Shown here piece by piece: positions 54,281-63,966 of a DNA stretch of 64,000 nt. The notes under the pieces were generated by a model. It did not search any database and was not told the origin of the DNA. It saw nothing but the letters and a program-made list of their open reading frames with translations. The DNA comes from Ectobacillus funiculus (GTDB taxonomy: Bacteria > Bacillota > Bacilli > Bacillales > Bacillaceae_G). The DNA lies in the NCBI RefSeq assembly GCF_004138295.1, contig NZ_SCFM01000002.1, forward strand, positions 62,001 to 126,000, read 5' to 3'. The number at the start of each line of letters is the position of its first letter. Position 1 is the stretch's first letter. The position numbers were made by a program, and so were the translations under genes.

Positions 54281-54718
54281 TGGGCGTAGCCCGTCTTTAG
54301 ACGTGGGATGAAAGTGAGGTCAAATACGGAGCACCACTGATCAACCGAAAAGTTGTGGTGCTTCAAGTATTTGAACATGTTACTATCCTTGTTTGGTTTG
54401 GAATATTTCGGTACAATCTCCCTATCGGACAACTTGTCCTTTGAAAACTGAAGATATGAGGTTCTAGCAGGAAAAACGTCTGCTAGGTAAAATCTTCAAC
54501 GATCTCATTTACAAATCGGTCGTGATCACGTCCGATGCAGAACGATAAGTACATCGAGAGTCTTTTAAGGCTTGTCGAGCGAAGTGCCTGGCTATACGCC
54601 ATACGTCCATCTACACCAGTGCTTTGATAGAAACTCTTTCTATACAGAAAGATAAGGTGTCGTTGAGAAGTGTAGTAGTACTCTTGAACCCCACTGCTTT
54701 AGCGGTGGGAGTTGTCAG
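54281..54718. mobile_element. Possible IS200/IS605-family remnant without tnpA or tnpB
   Basis: CCCGTCTTTAGACGTGGGATGA near 54289 and the subterminal hairpin CCCACTGC-TTTA-GCGGTGGG (54690-54709) followed by AGTTGTCA are of the kind found at ends of IS605/IS1341 elements in Bacillales. No transposase or TnpB reading frame remains between them. The right boundary coincides with the stop codon of the RND pump gene. Confidence 0.42.
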
Positions 54719-57700
54719 ATCGTGTTTTTGATATTGTTGTTCAAAACAGATATTTGTTCCCCTCCAATGTGTTTTGAAGAAGAACCTGTACGTGTATGAT
54801 ACATCCATTTATAACTAATTGGAATCATACATAAGCTAATACATGTTGAACTGATTAGCCCGCCTACAACAACAATCCCGAGAGTTTGAGAGATTACCGT
54901 ATCGGCCTGGGAAGAAAAAGCTAATGGTAGTACTGTCAAAATCGTTGTGAAGGCCGTCGTTAGGATAGGACGTACTCGGGACAGCGTTCCTTGTAAAATA
55001 GCTTCTTCTACTACCAGCCCGTTTGCCAAGTTTCTCTCTATTTTATCGACAAGGACAATCCCATTTGTGACGACGATTCCTGTTAACATCATGAATCCAA
55101 CTAATGCTGCAAGATTCCACTCCATACCAAAGATAAACATCCCTATTACTGATCCGATAAAGGCCAATGGAATACAAATGAGAACTGACAGAGGCGCTTT
55201 CCATCCCCGAAAAACGGCACTTACGATTAAGAGAACAAGCAAAATGGAAAAGAATAAAGCAATAGCCATCTCATAAATCATTTCATATACTTGTTGAGGT
55301 GCACCCGCGAAGGAATACTTCACGCCCTCAGGTAACGGAATATTCTCAAGGGCACTGTTGACCTGTGTAGTGACTTTTCCGATATCGCTTGAAATGATGT
55401 TCGCTGTGACCACTGCATATGGATGCCCATCTTTCTCTTGAATCACCGATGGATCTGAGTTTGGTGTTAGCATTGCAAGTTGATCCAATGAAACATTTTG
55501 CCCTTTGTTATTTATAAAAGTTTCCCTACCTAGTAAAGAGAAAATGTCTTGAGAGAGATCTTTACTACTAACATTCGTACCATGCTTTTGTAAATCAGAA
55601 TGGATTACAATTGGAAACGTATCCTGGTTAATTGAGATTGTACCTGTTGACCCTTCTGCAGTATATTGCTGAATTCGATTTAAAATATCCTCTACCTGAA
55701 TCCCATTCTTTTCTATCGCCTTCCGATTGAGCGTGATATGATACTGCGTGATATGGTCTTCATTATCTGCCGAACCCTGTACAGCCAGTCCTGGGACCAA
55801 TTTAAGCTGGTTTACGATTGTTCGAGCCATGGACTCCAGCGTCTCACTATCCGCCCCTGTAATATTGATCTTTAATTGCGAATCATCGCCTGCTATGCTT
55901 TGATTCGTAACAGTGTAGACCGCTTTACTTGATAGAGAATTTAATTGTTTCTGTAATTCAAGCATAAAGGTATTTACATCTGTACTGTGCTTAACAGTTA
56001 TAGATAAATTGGCAATGTTTGGTTGTTGAATCCATCCACCTCCTGCATCAAAAACATCATCAGATTGGGGAGTAAAAGATGAACCGAGCCCTGAAGAAAA
56101 GAAGTCCACTTTAGGATTTGTTTTTATTAAATCTTCCAATCTTTTTACTTCTGCATCGACTTCTGTTAATGAAGTATTCTGAGGCATTTCAACTTGAAGC
56201 GCGATTTGGCCTGCGTTATTTGTTCTTGGTAAAAAATTAACGGGAAGAAAAGCTGCTCCCACCGAAGTAATCAAGAATAATGCAAGAAAGGCGGTAACCA
56301 TTTTTTTCTTTTGTTGAAACACCCAGATGAGAATTTTATGTGCAAACGGTTCTAGCCGATCGTTGACGGCTATAGGTCTTCCTTTCCAAATCAGGTTATA
56401 AAGAACCGGCACAACAAGGATTGAAACAAATAGTGAAATGACCAGTGCAATCACGACAGACCAGGCAAATCCTGAAAAAGCTGAACTCACCATGCCGCCA
56501 ATTAGTGCAATTGGGATGTAGACAGCAATAGTTGTTGCAGTAGACGCTACAATAGCAGGAATCATTTCGGAAACTGCAGCTGCTAATAGATTCATACTAT
56601 TTTTTTCTTTTTCCTCATGCACTTTACGGTTCATATTATCAAGTATAACAATCGAGTCATCGACTACCCTGCCCATTGCAACAATCAGTCCAGAAACGGT
56701 AAGAATATTTAGACTTATCCCCATCGTTTTTAGTAAACCGGTGGTCGCCAATAAGCAGATTGGCAGTGAAAGAGCTATTAATAGCGTAGAACGAACTGTA
56801 CGGAAAAAGAGAAATACACAAACCATCGAAAACAAGCAACCTAGCAAGCCCTCTTTTATAAGACCTTTTAAAGACGCATTGACTTGCTCACCCTGATCAA
56901 ATTGAATGGAAAGTTTTATATCTTTATTTTTCAAGGCGGGAATATCCTTGATTTTGCTCCTTATTCGGTCGGATACATCCGTAATATTGGATGAAGGGGT
57001 TTTTAAAACATCTAACAGAACGCTAGGTTTCCCGTTGGTTCTTGAAATAGTCTGCAGATTCACGATTGCGTTTGAAATGTCCGCTACATCAGAGAGCGGT
57101 ACGGTTTTCCCATCTCTTGTATGAATAGGAAGCTGGAGTAGATCTTGTTGATTTAATCCCCAACCTGAAACTTGGATAGGAATAGAAATCTGGTTGTCTG
57201 ATACATTTCCTTCCGCTTCAGTTGCATATTTCTCCTGAAGTGACCGTTTTATGTCGTCTACTGTTAACCCTGCTTTTTTTAGGTCTTCTGTTCGAAGGGT
57301 CACAGCATATCCGGCATTTCCACCCCCGGATACTTGTACATCCTGCACTCCTGGAACTGTTTTCAACAAATCTACAACATCTTCTTGAATAGCAGTTCGA
57401 AGCGTATTTTCAGTAATATTGTTAGAAGCACTTATCAAACTAATTCTCATCATGGGTAGAGAATGCGTACTAAGACGCGTTACCAAAGGTTTTTGAACAC
57501 CAACTGGCAGCGAAATCGTTTCTAATGCTTTAGATACCTGTTCCTCCGCATGCCTCATATCGTAATTCATTGGGAAATTAAGACTTATTAATGAACCGCC
57601 ATTAAATGAGTTCGTCTCGACGTCTTGCAGACCGTCTACCACCCGTACGGCTTGTTGGATCGGTTTTGTAATCTTTGCTTTTACTTGCTCCGCCTGGTAA

Positions 57701-57861
57701 TTTTCCGCACGTACTGTGACCGTTAGGGTGGAGTTATTAATCTCTGGCAGGTAGTCCCGTTGAATGTGTCGTGCAGACATTCCTCCCCATACTAGTATAA
57801 GTGCGATCAAGGTTACAATGAGAACGGCACGTTTCATCATTTCATCTATCAGTCGTTTCAT
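54715..57861 (-). CDS. RND (HAE1/SwrC-like) efflux pump
   Basis: A 1048-aa inner-membrane proton-driven exporter with 12 transmembrane segments in two halves and two large extracellular loops. Landmarks are the N-terminal MSARHIQRDYLPEI, porter-domain repeats (AVRVVDGLQDVET), TM4 proton-relay acids in GRVVDDSIVILDN near residue 405, and the second-half GIVVTNGIVLVDKIERN near 960. Gram-positive members such as SwrC export surfactin-like or hydrophobic compounds. The ATG at 57861 has no clear Shine-Dalgarno. The last codons (NNNIKNTI) and stop fall at the mobile-element end, so the native C-terminus may have been altered. No membrane-fusion partner is adjacent. Confidence 0.92.
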   Translation of the reverse strand: MKRLIDEMMKRAVLIVTLIALILVWGGMSARHIQRDYLPEINNSTLTVTVRAENYQAEQVKAKITKPIQQAVRVVDGLQDVETNSFNGGSLISLNFPMNYDMRHAEEQVSKALETISLPVGVQKPLVTRLSTHSLPMMRISLISASNNITENTLRTAIQEDVVDLLKTVPGVQDVQVSGGGNAGYAVTLRTEDLKKAGLTVDDIKRSLQEKYATEAEGNVSDNQISIPIQVSGWGLNQQDLLQLPIHTRDGKTVPLSDVADISNAIVNLQTISRTNGKPSVLLDVLKTPSSNITDVSDRIRSKIKDIPALKNKDIKLSIQFDQGEQVNASLKGLIKEGLLGCLFSMVCVFLFFRTVRSTLLIALSLPICLLATTGLLKTMGISLNILTVSGLIVAMGRVVDDSIVILDNMNRKVHEEKEKNSMNLLAAAVSEMIPAIVASTATTIAVYIPIALIGGMVSSAFSGFAWSVVIALVISLFVSILVVPVLYNLIWKGRPIAVNDRLEPFAHKILIWVFQQKKKMVTAFLALFLITSVGAAFLPVNFLPRTNNAGQIALQVEMPQNTSLTEVDAEVKRLEDLIKTNPKVDFFSSGLGSSFTPQSDDVFDAGGGWIQQPNIANLSITVKHSTDVNTFMLELQKQLNSLSSKAVYTVTNQSIAGDDSQLKINITGADSETLESMARTIVNQLKLVPGLAVQGSADNEDHITQYHITLNRKAIEKNGIQVEDILNRIQQYTAEGSTGTISINQDTFPIVIHSDLQKHGTNVSSKDLSQDIFSLLGRETFINNKGQNVSLDQLAMLTPNSDPSVIQEKDGHPYAVVTANIISSDIGKVTTQVNSALENIPLPEGVKYSFAGAPQQVYEMIYEMAIALFFSILLVLLIVSAVFRGWKAPLSVLICIPLAFIGSVIGMFIFGMEWNLAALVGFMMLTGIVVTNGIVLVDKIERNLANGLVVEEAILQGTLSRVRPILTTAFTTILTVLPLAFSSQADTVISQTLGIVVVGGLISSTCISLCMIPISYKWMYHTRTGSSSKHIGGEQISVLNNNIKNTI

Positions 57862-58009
57862 ATTATTTTATCCGGGCAGTGATAAACCCGAAAGCGCTCC
57901 TCTCTTACTATAGTGGATACAATCTAAACTACTCCTAAAAGTATTCAGAATCCCTAAAAGATCCCAATTGTGCACAGCGCTGATACCCGGCTTAGATAGT
58001 ATCTTCCAT

Positions 58010-58037
58010 AACAAAAGCTACCCCTTATGGGTAGCTA
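58010..58037 (-). terminator. Terminator between the phosphoesterase and RND pump genes
   Basis: AGCTACCC (58016-58023) pairs with GGGTAGCT (58029-58036), loop CTTAT. On the minus strand it ends in TTTTGTT. It lies 50 nt past the stop of the upstream leftward gene. Confidence 0.8.
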
Positions 58038-58087
58038 CTTGTTACGTTACCGACTGTCATTTTGCAGCAGGGCATTAGAAAGAGCTA

Positions 58088-60841
58088 TTAGTTATTGTCA
58101 GCAGGAGATGGTGCACTGCTTTCAGGTTGCTTCTCCACTTCATCTGGTGTAAGCACCTTCTTTTCACCTGGATACGGTTTGTCAAACCCTTTTGTAGCAT
58201 ACCATACTGAGTGATTTAGCATATTTGCGTTGATTTCATCTGGTGATGCGTGTTTACCAGTTAATTTATCTTTATTCTTGTTGGACCATTCTGTCCACTG
58301 TTTCGAAAGTTCCTTTGCTTCTGGTGTTACCTGAGCTGTGTTGGCAAGAGCTGCGGTATTTGCATCCGGTTGTCCGTTTAATGTGTCAAGCGGGATTTGG
58401 TTTGGTTCAAATGTATATGGTGTAAGGTCTGGATGATCCGTAAAGAGCTCACTCATAGGTTCTGCCGCTGCATCGTTTTGGTTCATGGCTGGAAGACCGA
58501 GAATCTGCTCAATACTGCGAACCATGTTGATAACAGTCCAATAGTGGCTGTTAGTACTTCCTTTTTTCACCCAAGGACTAATCACATAAGCTGGCTCGCG
58601 ATGACCGTCAACGTGATCTAATCCATTTTGCGCATCATCTTCAGTTACAAAAATGACAGAGTCTTTCCAGTAGGGGCTGTGGGAGATTAAGTCAACAATT
58701 TTACCAACTGCCAAGTCATTGTCCGCTACCATAGCCTGTGGTGTTGGGGAGCCTGTAGCACTTCCGGCAGTATGGTCATCCATTACCCACATTGTGGTTA
58801 GTGCTGGCAGGTCATTATTTTTTACGTGTTGTTCAAATTGCTGCTTAAAAATTTCATATCGATATTGGTCAGGGATATTCGTATCAAACGTCGGGAATGT
58901 TTTATGTGTAATTGGTCCAAGGGATGGAATATCATATGTTGCTGAATAGTTGCCAATTGGAACATGAAGATCCCCTTGCTTTTGTCCAGACAGGATTAAG
59001 TAATCATTGTACCAATCTGTCCAAGTGCCAAATGGTGCTGAACCGGTAAAACCAGTCGTGTCTTCCCCAAAGTTTTCTACAGATACGCCATGTTTAATGG
59101 CTTGATCCCATAAATGGCCGGTAGGTGCATAGGCCATTGGGTCCCCAGCGCCGCCCGGATAGCTGCGGACATTAGCTGAATCTGTTTCTTTATCCTCGTA
59201 ATCTGTATTCGTTCCTTGCATAACCCATTGGTGTCCACTTGCTGACTGAATACCTGAAACATAGAAATTATCCAATAACGGGTACGTTTCGGCTAGTTTA
59301 TGGAAGTTCGGGGTCACAGCTCTAGGGAACTGCGTTAAGGCTGGTTCTCCATTCCCTTTTCCTAAGTCGCCAAGCACTTGGTCATACGTGCGGTTTTCTT
59401 TAATAATATAGAATACGTGTTTAATAGTAGATGGCTCACCAACTCGCTCTGGCATAGCAACAGGTTGTTTATTGTTACGCGGCGCCGCGTTGAGATTCTT
59501 TAAGCCAAACCAGTTATTGTCGGCATAAACCTGTTTTGTTCCCTTAACAAGATCTTCAGCCGTAGGGAATGGAATCAATGAAAGAGATCCTATTTGTGCA
59601 TATGAAGAATGGCCACTTACCGTAATTCCTTGAATTGTTAGATTACGCGCTGGTCCACGGGAACCAATTCCATCCGCATTAGCCACTATGAGATTTTTAT
59701 TTGCAGAATCCACCGCTATATCGACTGGAAACCAAGCAGTCGGTAAGAGACCTTGCAATTCAGGCGTTTTTTCAGGACCTTGCCAATCATATACAGCAAT
59801 TGCATTATCGCGGCCAAGGCTTACCATGAGCTTATTATCTACGACCTTTACAGCGTTTGGTGCAGATCCCTTTGGTGCATCAGGATATGGTTTAATATCA
59901 ATCGTTTGAACTACTGTGTTTGTCTTCGTGTCAATAACTGAAACAGTATCACTGTTTGTATTGGTTACGAATATGTACTGACCTGACTGTGTCATACGTT
60001 CAGGCTGCATACCCACATCAATGGTTTTTGTAACAGTGTTGGTTGTTAGGTCAACAATAGAAACAGTTCCTGTTGAAGTTGCCCCTGTTTTAGGATCTAC
60101 TACAACTTGAGTCCCGGAAGAGTCAACAGTCGTGTCTCCAGCTTTAGCTACTCGGCCGCCTTGGTTTGTAACATATGCTGTATTTCCATCAACTAACACA
60201 CCTGTTGGGGCATTTTCTACTGCAATTTTGGCAGTGAGTGTACCCGTCTGTGGATCCATAACTCCAAGACTGTTGTCACGGTTAAGGGCTACTAATAGCT
60301 GGCCTTGTGGTCCCACTGCTAGGTCAAGCGGGTTGATATTTCCGCCAACAGCTGCATTTGGAAGAGTATAAGTCTTTTGGATAGCTGGTTTTCCGTCCGC
60401 ATCAATTGACATTACGACAACCTTACCTTTACCGCCCTTAGAGCCAGTTGCATAAAGTTGATTTCCGTCCTTAGAATAAGCCAATCCCCACATTGTAGTA
60501 AGGCCTAAATCGAAATCATTGAGCATTAATTTTCCTGTCGCAAGATCAACGACATTGATACCTTTACCGCCGTAATTATTACGACCAACCATGGTTACAG
60601 CTGTTTTTCCGTTTGGATGAACAGCAACAGAAATGGGGTTACCGCCAAATTCAATTTGCTTTCCAGCCGGTGTGATTAATTGGTTAACAGGTGTTTGAAC
60701 TGAACCATCTGCTTGTTCACCAACTAAATTGCTTCCAAAACCACTTTCTTGTGCAGCGTAGACACCAGCGGAACCTATCAGTACAGTACTCAAGGCAATT
60801 CCACTAAGCAGTCTTTTCTTGTTTCTGACTTTCTTTTTCAA
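58088..60841 (-). CDS. Secreted beta-propeller plus phosphoesterase protein
   Basis: A 917-aa exported protein starting at TTG 60841 (AGGGGGG upstream). Signal peptide KKRLLSGIALSTVLIGSAG with cut near VYA-AQE. Residues about 50-410 are YVTN-type beta-propeller repeats (NGKTAVTMVGRN, VSIVDLTTNTVTKTIDVG, VSVIDTKTNTVVQTID). Residues about 470-830 are an alkaline-phosphatase-fold phosphoesterase (PF04185 type): FYIIKENRTYDQVLGDLG, the SGHQWVMQGT segment, VIFVTEDDAQNGLDHVDGH and YVISPWVKKG, with the Glu-Asn-Arg-Thr and Asp/His metal ligands. It probably hydrolyses extracellular phosphate esters. Divergent from another phosphoesterase gene. Confidence 0.92.
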   Translation of the reverse strand: MKKKVRNKKRLLSGIALSTVLIGSAGVYAAQESGFGSNLVGEQADGSVQTPVNQLITPAGKQIEFGGNPISVAVHPNGKTAVTMVGRNNYGGKGINVVDLATGKLMLNDFDLGLTTMWGLAYSKDGNQLYATGSKGGKGKVVVMSIDADGKPAIQKTYTLPNAAVGGNINPLDLAVGPQGQLLVALNRDNSLGVMDPQTGTLTAKIAVENAPTGVLVDGNTAYVTNQGGRVAKAGDTTVDSSGTQVVVDPKTGATSTGTVSIVDLTTNTVTKTIDVGMQPERMTQSGQYIFVTNTNSDTVSVIDTKTNTVVQTIDIKPYPDAPKGSAPNAVKVVDNKLMVSLGRDNAIAVYDWQGPEKTPELQGLLPTAWFPVDIAVDSANKNLIVANADGIGSRGPARNLTIQGITVSGHSSYAQIGSLSLIPFPTAEDLVKGTKQVYADNNWFGLKNLNAAPRNNKQPVAMPERVGEPSTIKHVFYIIKENRTYDQVLGDLGKGNGEPALTQFPRAVTPNFHKLAETYPLLDNFYVSGIQSASGHQWVMQGTNTDYEDKETDSANVRSYPGGAGDPMAYAPTGHLWDQAIKHGVSVENFGEDTTGFTGSAPFGTWTDWYNDYLILSGQKQGDLHVPIGNYSATYDIPSLGPITHKTFPTFDTNIPDQYRYEIFKQQFEQHVKNNDLPALTTMWVMDDHTAGSATGSPTPQAMVADNDLAVGKIVDLISHSPYWKDSVIFVTEDDAQNGLDHVDGHREPAYVISPWVKKGSTNSHYWTVINMVRSIEQILGLPAMNQNDAAAEPMSELFTDHPDLTPYTFEPNQIPLDTLNGQPDANTAALANTAQVTPEAKELSKQWTEWSNKNKDKLTGKHASPDEINANMLNHSVWYATKGFDKPYPGEKKVLTPDEVEKQPESSAPSPADNN

Positions 60842-61254
60842 AATTTTCCCCCCTATTTGTTGGATATGATAGTAGGTTAGTCTCGATTTATTAACCTAGT
60901 ATTATGTTAATGTAAATTATATTTTATTTGATTAAATTTACGTATATAGATTCAGTGTTTTGATTTTACTGGTTGGTAGAATAAAAGAATAAGAGACCAG
61001 TGGCATTATTAGCTTATATAGCCTTACCCATTCTAGCTTGTGTGCAAAAAACAAAAACATCATGTATGGGGATTACATCTGTTTATTTGGCTATGGAGGG
61101 AAAAACTCAAAAGGAAGCAGAAGGGGTTTGCGATTTTCATCGTCAAATAGGATTTACAAATAAATGACAAAATCATCAAGGAAACTTTACATATTGTTGA
61201 TATCTTTGATTTGTTAATCTAATTAAAAGTAAATCACGTTATGGAGGAGTCAAG
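60842..61254. promoter_or_regulatory. Divergent control region of the two phosphoesterase genes
   Basis: 413 bp. TT(A/T)ACA-like elements cluster near both starts (TTTACATTAACATAATACTA on the minus strand near 60920, TTTACATATTGTTGATA near 61188), suggesting but not proving PhoP boxes. A 55-codon frame from GTG 61000 (VALLAYIALPILACVQ) has a signal-like start but a poor ribosome-binding site and was not called. Confidence 0.45.
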
Positions 61255-63072
61255 GTGAGAAGAGGATTTCGTAATTTTACATTATCTTTGGGGGCATTAT
61301 CGATTATAGCAACACCTTTGTTTGGTACGTTACCCGTACATGCAGCAGAAGCGAAGGCATCTTCTGCAGAAACAAAAATGTCTTCTGTAGAAGCAAAGAC
61401 AGCTTCACCAATCAAACATACCATAGTAATTTTTCAGGAGAATCGTACGTTTGATAACTACTTCGGTACCTATCCTTATGCACCCGGATTCAAGCCGCTT
61501 AATGGGACGCCTCAGGATGTTAGAAACTTTAAGTATGTCACAGGGAATGTGACTAGAGATGCTAATGGGGCTGTTTACAATCCTGATGTAAATGGAAATC
61601 CGATTTACCCTTGGCATGATGCGGGGAAAGCTGATATTCAAGAAACAGATGTAAATCACGGCTATAGTGCGATGATATCCATGGTGGATGGCGGAAAAAT
61701 GGACAAGTTCTATCAGGTCAATCATGATAGCGGCAAAACAACCGATACGAATGACAAAGGCTTATTATCTATGTCATATTTTGATTACAACGATATTCCG
61801 GCCTATTGGCAATACGCTCAACATTATGCTTTAGCGGATAACTATTTCCAACCTGTCTATGGCCCTTCAACACCAGGTGCACTCTATTTAGTAGCGGCAC
61901 AGTCGGGAAATGGCAGTGAACCGGCGAGCAACACAAACCCTAACTCTCAAATAACTGGTGATCCATCCCCTAAAAATGGTCCATTTGGAGGGGACAGCAC
62001 GAACGGGCTTACATATAATCTCACCTATCCAAACATTGGGGATGAGTTGAGTGCTACGAACCAATCTTGGGCTTGGTATGCTGGAGGATGGGATGCAGCA
62101 AAGGCAGATCCTACTTCGGATGAAGCGAAGAAATATTCACCGCACCACAACCCATTCCAATACTTCCAAAACTATGAGGATGGGAAGTATAGTAACAACC
62201 TAAAGGACTACAACAAATTCGCACAGGACATTGCAAGCGGAAATCTTCCTGCCGTTAGCTTTATAAAGGCTGGATATGGGGACGATGAGCATCCTGGTAC
62301 AGGAAATCAAAGCACACCGTCTGCTGAAGAATTTACAGTAGATACAATTAATGAAATCATGAATAGCCCGTACTGGAAAGATACAGCAATTATTGTCACA
62401 TATGATGAAGGCGGCGGCTTCTATGACCATGTAGCTCCCAATTCTATTGCTCCGAATAAAGACGGGCTTCTAGGAAATGGACCGCGTATCCCTGCATTAG
62501 TGATATCTCCTTATGCTAAGGAGAATTATGTGAGTCACGTTCAATATGATCATTCATCTATTTTAAAGTTCTTAGAGTGGAACTATAAGTTGCCAGCGTT
62601 GAACAGTAAGGACGCTACTGCCAATAACATGTTGGACATGTTTGATTTTGATCACCCGAACTTCTTGCCTTACATGTATAACGACGGTGATTTGACTAAC
62701 CAGTCTGCTAATGGAACTGCTGTAAAAGTGCGGCTAAACAATGCTCTACTAGGAGTGAGTCACGTTGGCGAAGCTCCGTTTGTTGACAGTAAGGGTAACG
62801 TTATGGTTCCGTTAGACGATTTTGCCCGTAGCGTGAATGGCTCTGTCACACAAATAAAGGAAAATCGCCTGCTCCTTCAAACAACAGAGAAACAAATTGA
62901 ATGGAAAGTACAAGGAAATACGGCGTTTGTGGACGGAAAGCCAATTCATTTAGAAACAAATACTTGGAAGAGTCCGACAGGAATTACCTACATTCCTCTT
63001 CAGTCTGCAGTCGATATCCTTGGTTGGTCGATGGATACTCAAGGAGATACAGTAACGGTTACAAGCAAATAA
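61255..63072 (+). CDS. Secreted phosphoesterase (phospholipase C/acid phosphatase family) with copper-amine-oxidase-N-like domain
   Basis: A 605-aa exported enzyme starting at GTG 61255, 6 nt after GGAGGAG. Signal peptide with cut near VHA-AEA, then short A-E/K-S-S repeats (residues 31-50). The phosphoesterase domain (about 52-470) opens with HTIVIFQENRTFDNYFGTYP and contains PWHDAG, DNYFQPVYGPSTPG, IIVTYDEGGGFYDHVAPN and VQYDHSSILKFLEWNY, with metal ligands Glu60/Asn61 region and DH/YDE positions. Residues about 495-605 form a stalk domain of the Cu-amine-oxidase N-terminal type (MVPLDDFARSVNGSV, GITYIPLQSAVDILGW), a wall-associating module common in Paenibacillus and Brevibacillus. Confidence 0.92.
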   Translation: MRRGFRNFTLSLGALSIIATPLFGTLPVHAAEAKASSAETKMSSVEAKTASPIKHTIVIFQENRTFDNYFGTYPYAPGFKPLNGTPQDVRNFKYVTGNVTRDANGAVYNPDVNGNPIYPWHDAGKADIQETDVNHGYSAMISMVDGGKMDKFYQVNHDSGKTTDTNDKGLLSMSYFDYNDIPAYWQYAQHYALADNYFQPVYGPSTPGALYLVAAQSGNGSEPASNTNPNSQITGDPSPKNGPFGGDSTNGLTYNLTYPNIGDELSATNQSWAWYAGGWDAAKADPTSDEAKKYSPHHNPFQYFQNYEDGKYSNNLKDYNKFAQDIASGNLPAVSFIKAGYGDDEHPGTGNQSTPSAEEFTVDTINEIMNSPYWKDTAIIVTYDEGGGFYDHVAPNSIAPNKDGLLGNGPRIPALVISPYAKENYVSHVQYDHSSILKFLEWNYKLPALNSKDATANNMLDMFDFDHPNFLPYMYNDGDLTNQSANGTAVKVRLNNALLGVSHVGEAPFVDSKGNVMVPLDDFARSVNGSVTQIKENRLLLQTTEKQIEWKVQGNTAFVDGKPIHLETNTWKSPTGITYIPLQSAVDILGWSMDTQGDTVTVTSK

Positions 63073-63177
63073 AAAATATGCATGATTGAAAAGAGAGTGA
63101 ACAACAAGACTAAAGAATCCTCATTGTGGGATTGTTGATAAATACCTATTCAAAACAAAAAGAATACAATGAATTGA

Positions 63178-63224
63178 ACCCCAATTGTTAGGCAAAAAAT
63201 CTAACTATTGGGGTGTTTTTTTTT
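63178..63224 (+). terminator. Terminator after the secreted phosphoesterase gene
   Basis: ACCCCAATTGTTAG (63178-63191) pairs with CTAACTATTGGGGT (63201-63214) with one mismatch, followed by a run of nine or more Ts. Confidence 0.9.
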
Positions 63225-63231
63225 ATGTCAA

Positions 63232-63492
63232 AACATACTTGGATAGGCTTATATATGATTTTGCTGAAGTATGTTTTCAATCATCTCTGCGATCGTCTTA
63301 TTTGTCGGAACCGTTAAGTAGGGATTTTGACATAATTTCTGAAATCTGGCAGAGCTCTAATGGGTCTACCATGTAGTCACGACTAATGTGAATATTTCGT
63401 CGGGCAATCTTTTCAGTGAGTATAGAGCGGGGCAAAATCATTGCTGAGATTCCAGCACTGATTGCGCAAGTAATCAAAGTTGGAAGCAACAT
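63232..63492 (-). pseudogene. Relic of a ClC-type chloride channel (end of channel domain plus start of CBS)
   Basis: Minus-strand frame MLLPTLITCAISAGISAMI, then LTEKIARRNIHISRDY and ELCQISEIMSKSLL matches the last helix and linker of ClC proteins that lead into CBS domains. A frameshift then gives KTIAEMIENILQQNHI, a CBS start. Most of the channel is missing. Inactive fragment. Confidence 0.6.
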
Positions 63493-63561
63493 GGCAAGTA
63501 AGCTGCTATTACTATGAATGTTATACGTTTATTTTCCTTTTATGAAACTTATAATATTATC

Positions 63562-63966
63562 TTAAATCTCTATTATATTATTCCCCTCTAGAGCACTTGA
63601 TAGTTGTTGCAAATTAGCAAACGGACTGCTAGATACAACTCGACTCAAACTTTGTAACCCTGAACTAATTAACTCACGATCATTTGTTTCTAAGCCACGA
63701 TCAATCACTTCAAATGATTTGTTTATAGCAATTTTTCGTTCGTCAAAGATACGCTCAAACACTTTTTCGTATAAATCATATTTCCTCTGAATCTCCGTTA
63801 ATAAAACCTCTCTTTGCATCTGTATCCTTGCTAGCTCACGTTCAGTAATTTTATGCTCACGATATGCTTCACCTAAAACATTTACAAATTTACCATAGGA
63901 TTTCTGTTTATGATTTATATGTAGATTTTCTATTAGTGAGAAACTAGTCCTATAACTTTCCTATAG
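63562..63966 (-). pseudogene. Helical protein of unknown family, 5' end cut by a dispersed repeat
   Basis: The minus frame is open from a stop at about 63966 and reads SFSLIENLHINHKQKSYGKF, NVLGEAYREHKITERELARIQ, then MQREVLLTEIQRKYDLYEK and on to EGNNIIEI (stop 63562). It is all helical and charged. The only ATG (63817) is internal to this continuous protein-like frame, so the original start is lost. The upstream boundary coincides with repeat copy R6. Family unrecognised. Confidence 0.5.

Noticed and set aside
61000-61167. 55-codon GTG frame with a signal-like start between the phosphoesterases
   Set aside because: Weak ribosome-binding site, mixed composition and no terminator; kept only as a note in the intergenic entry.
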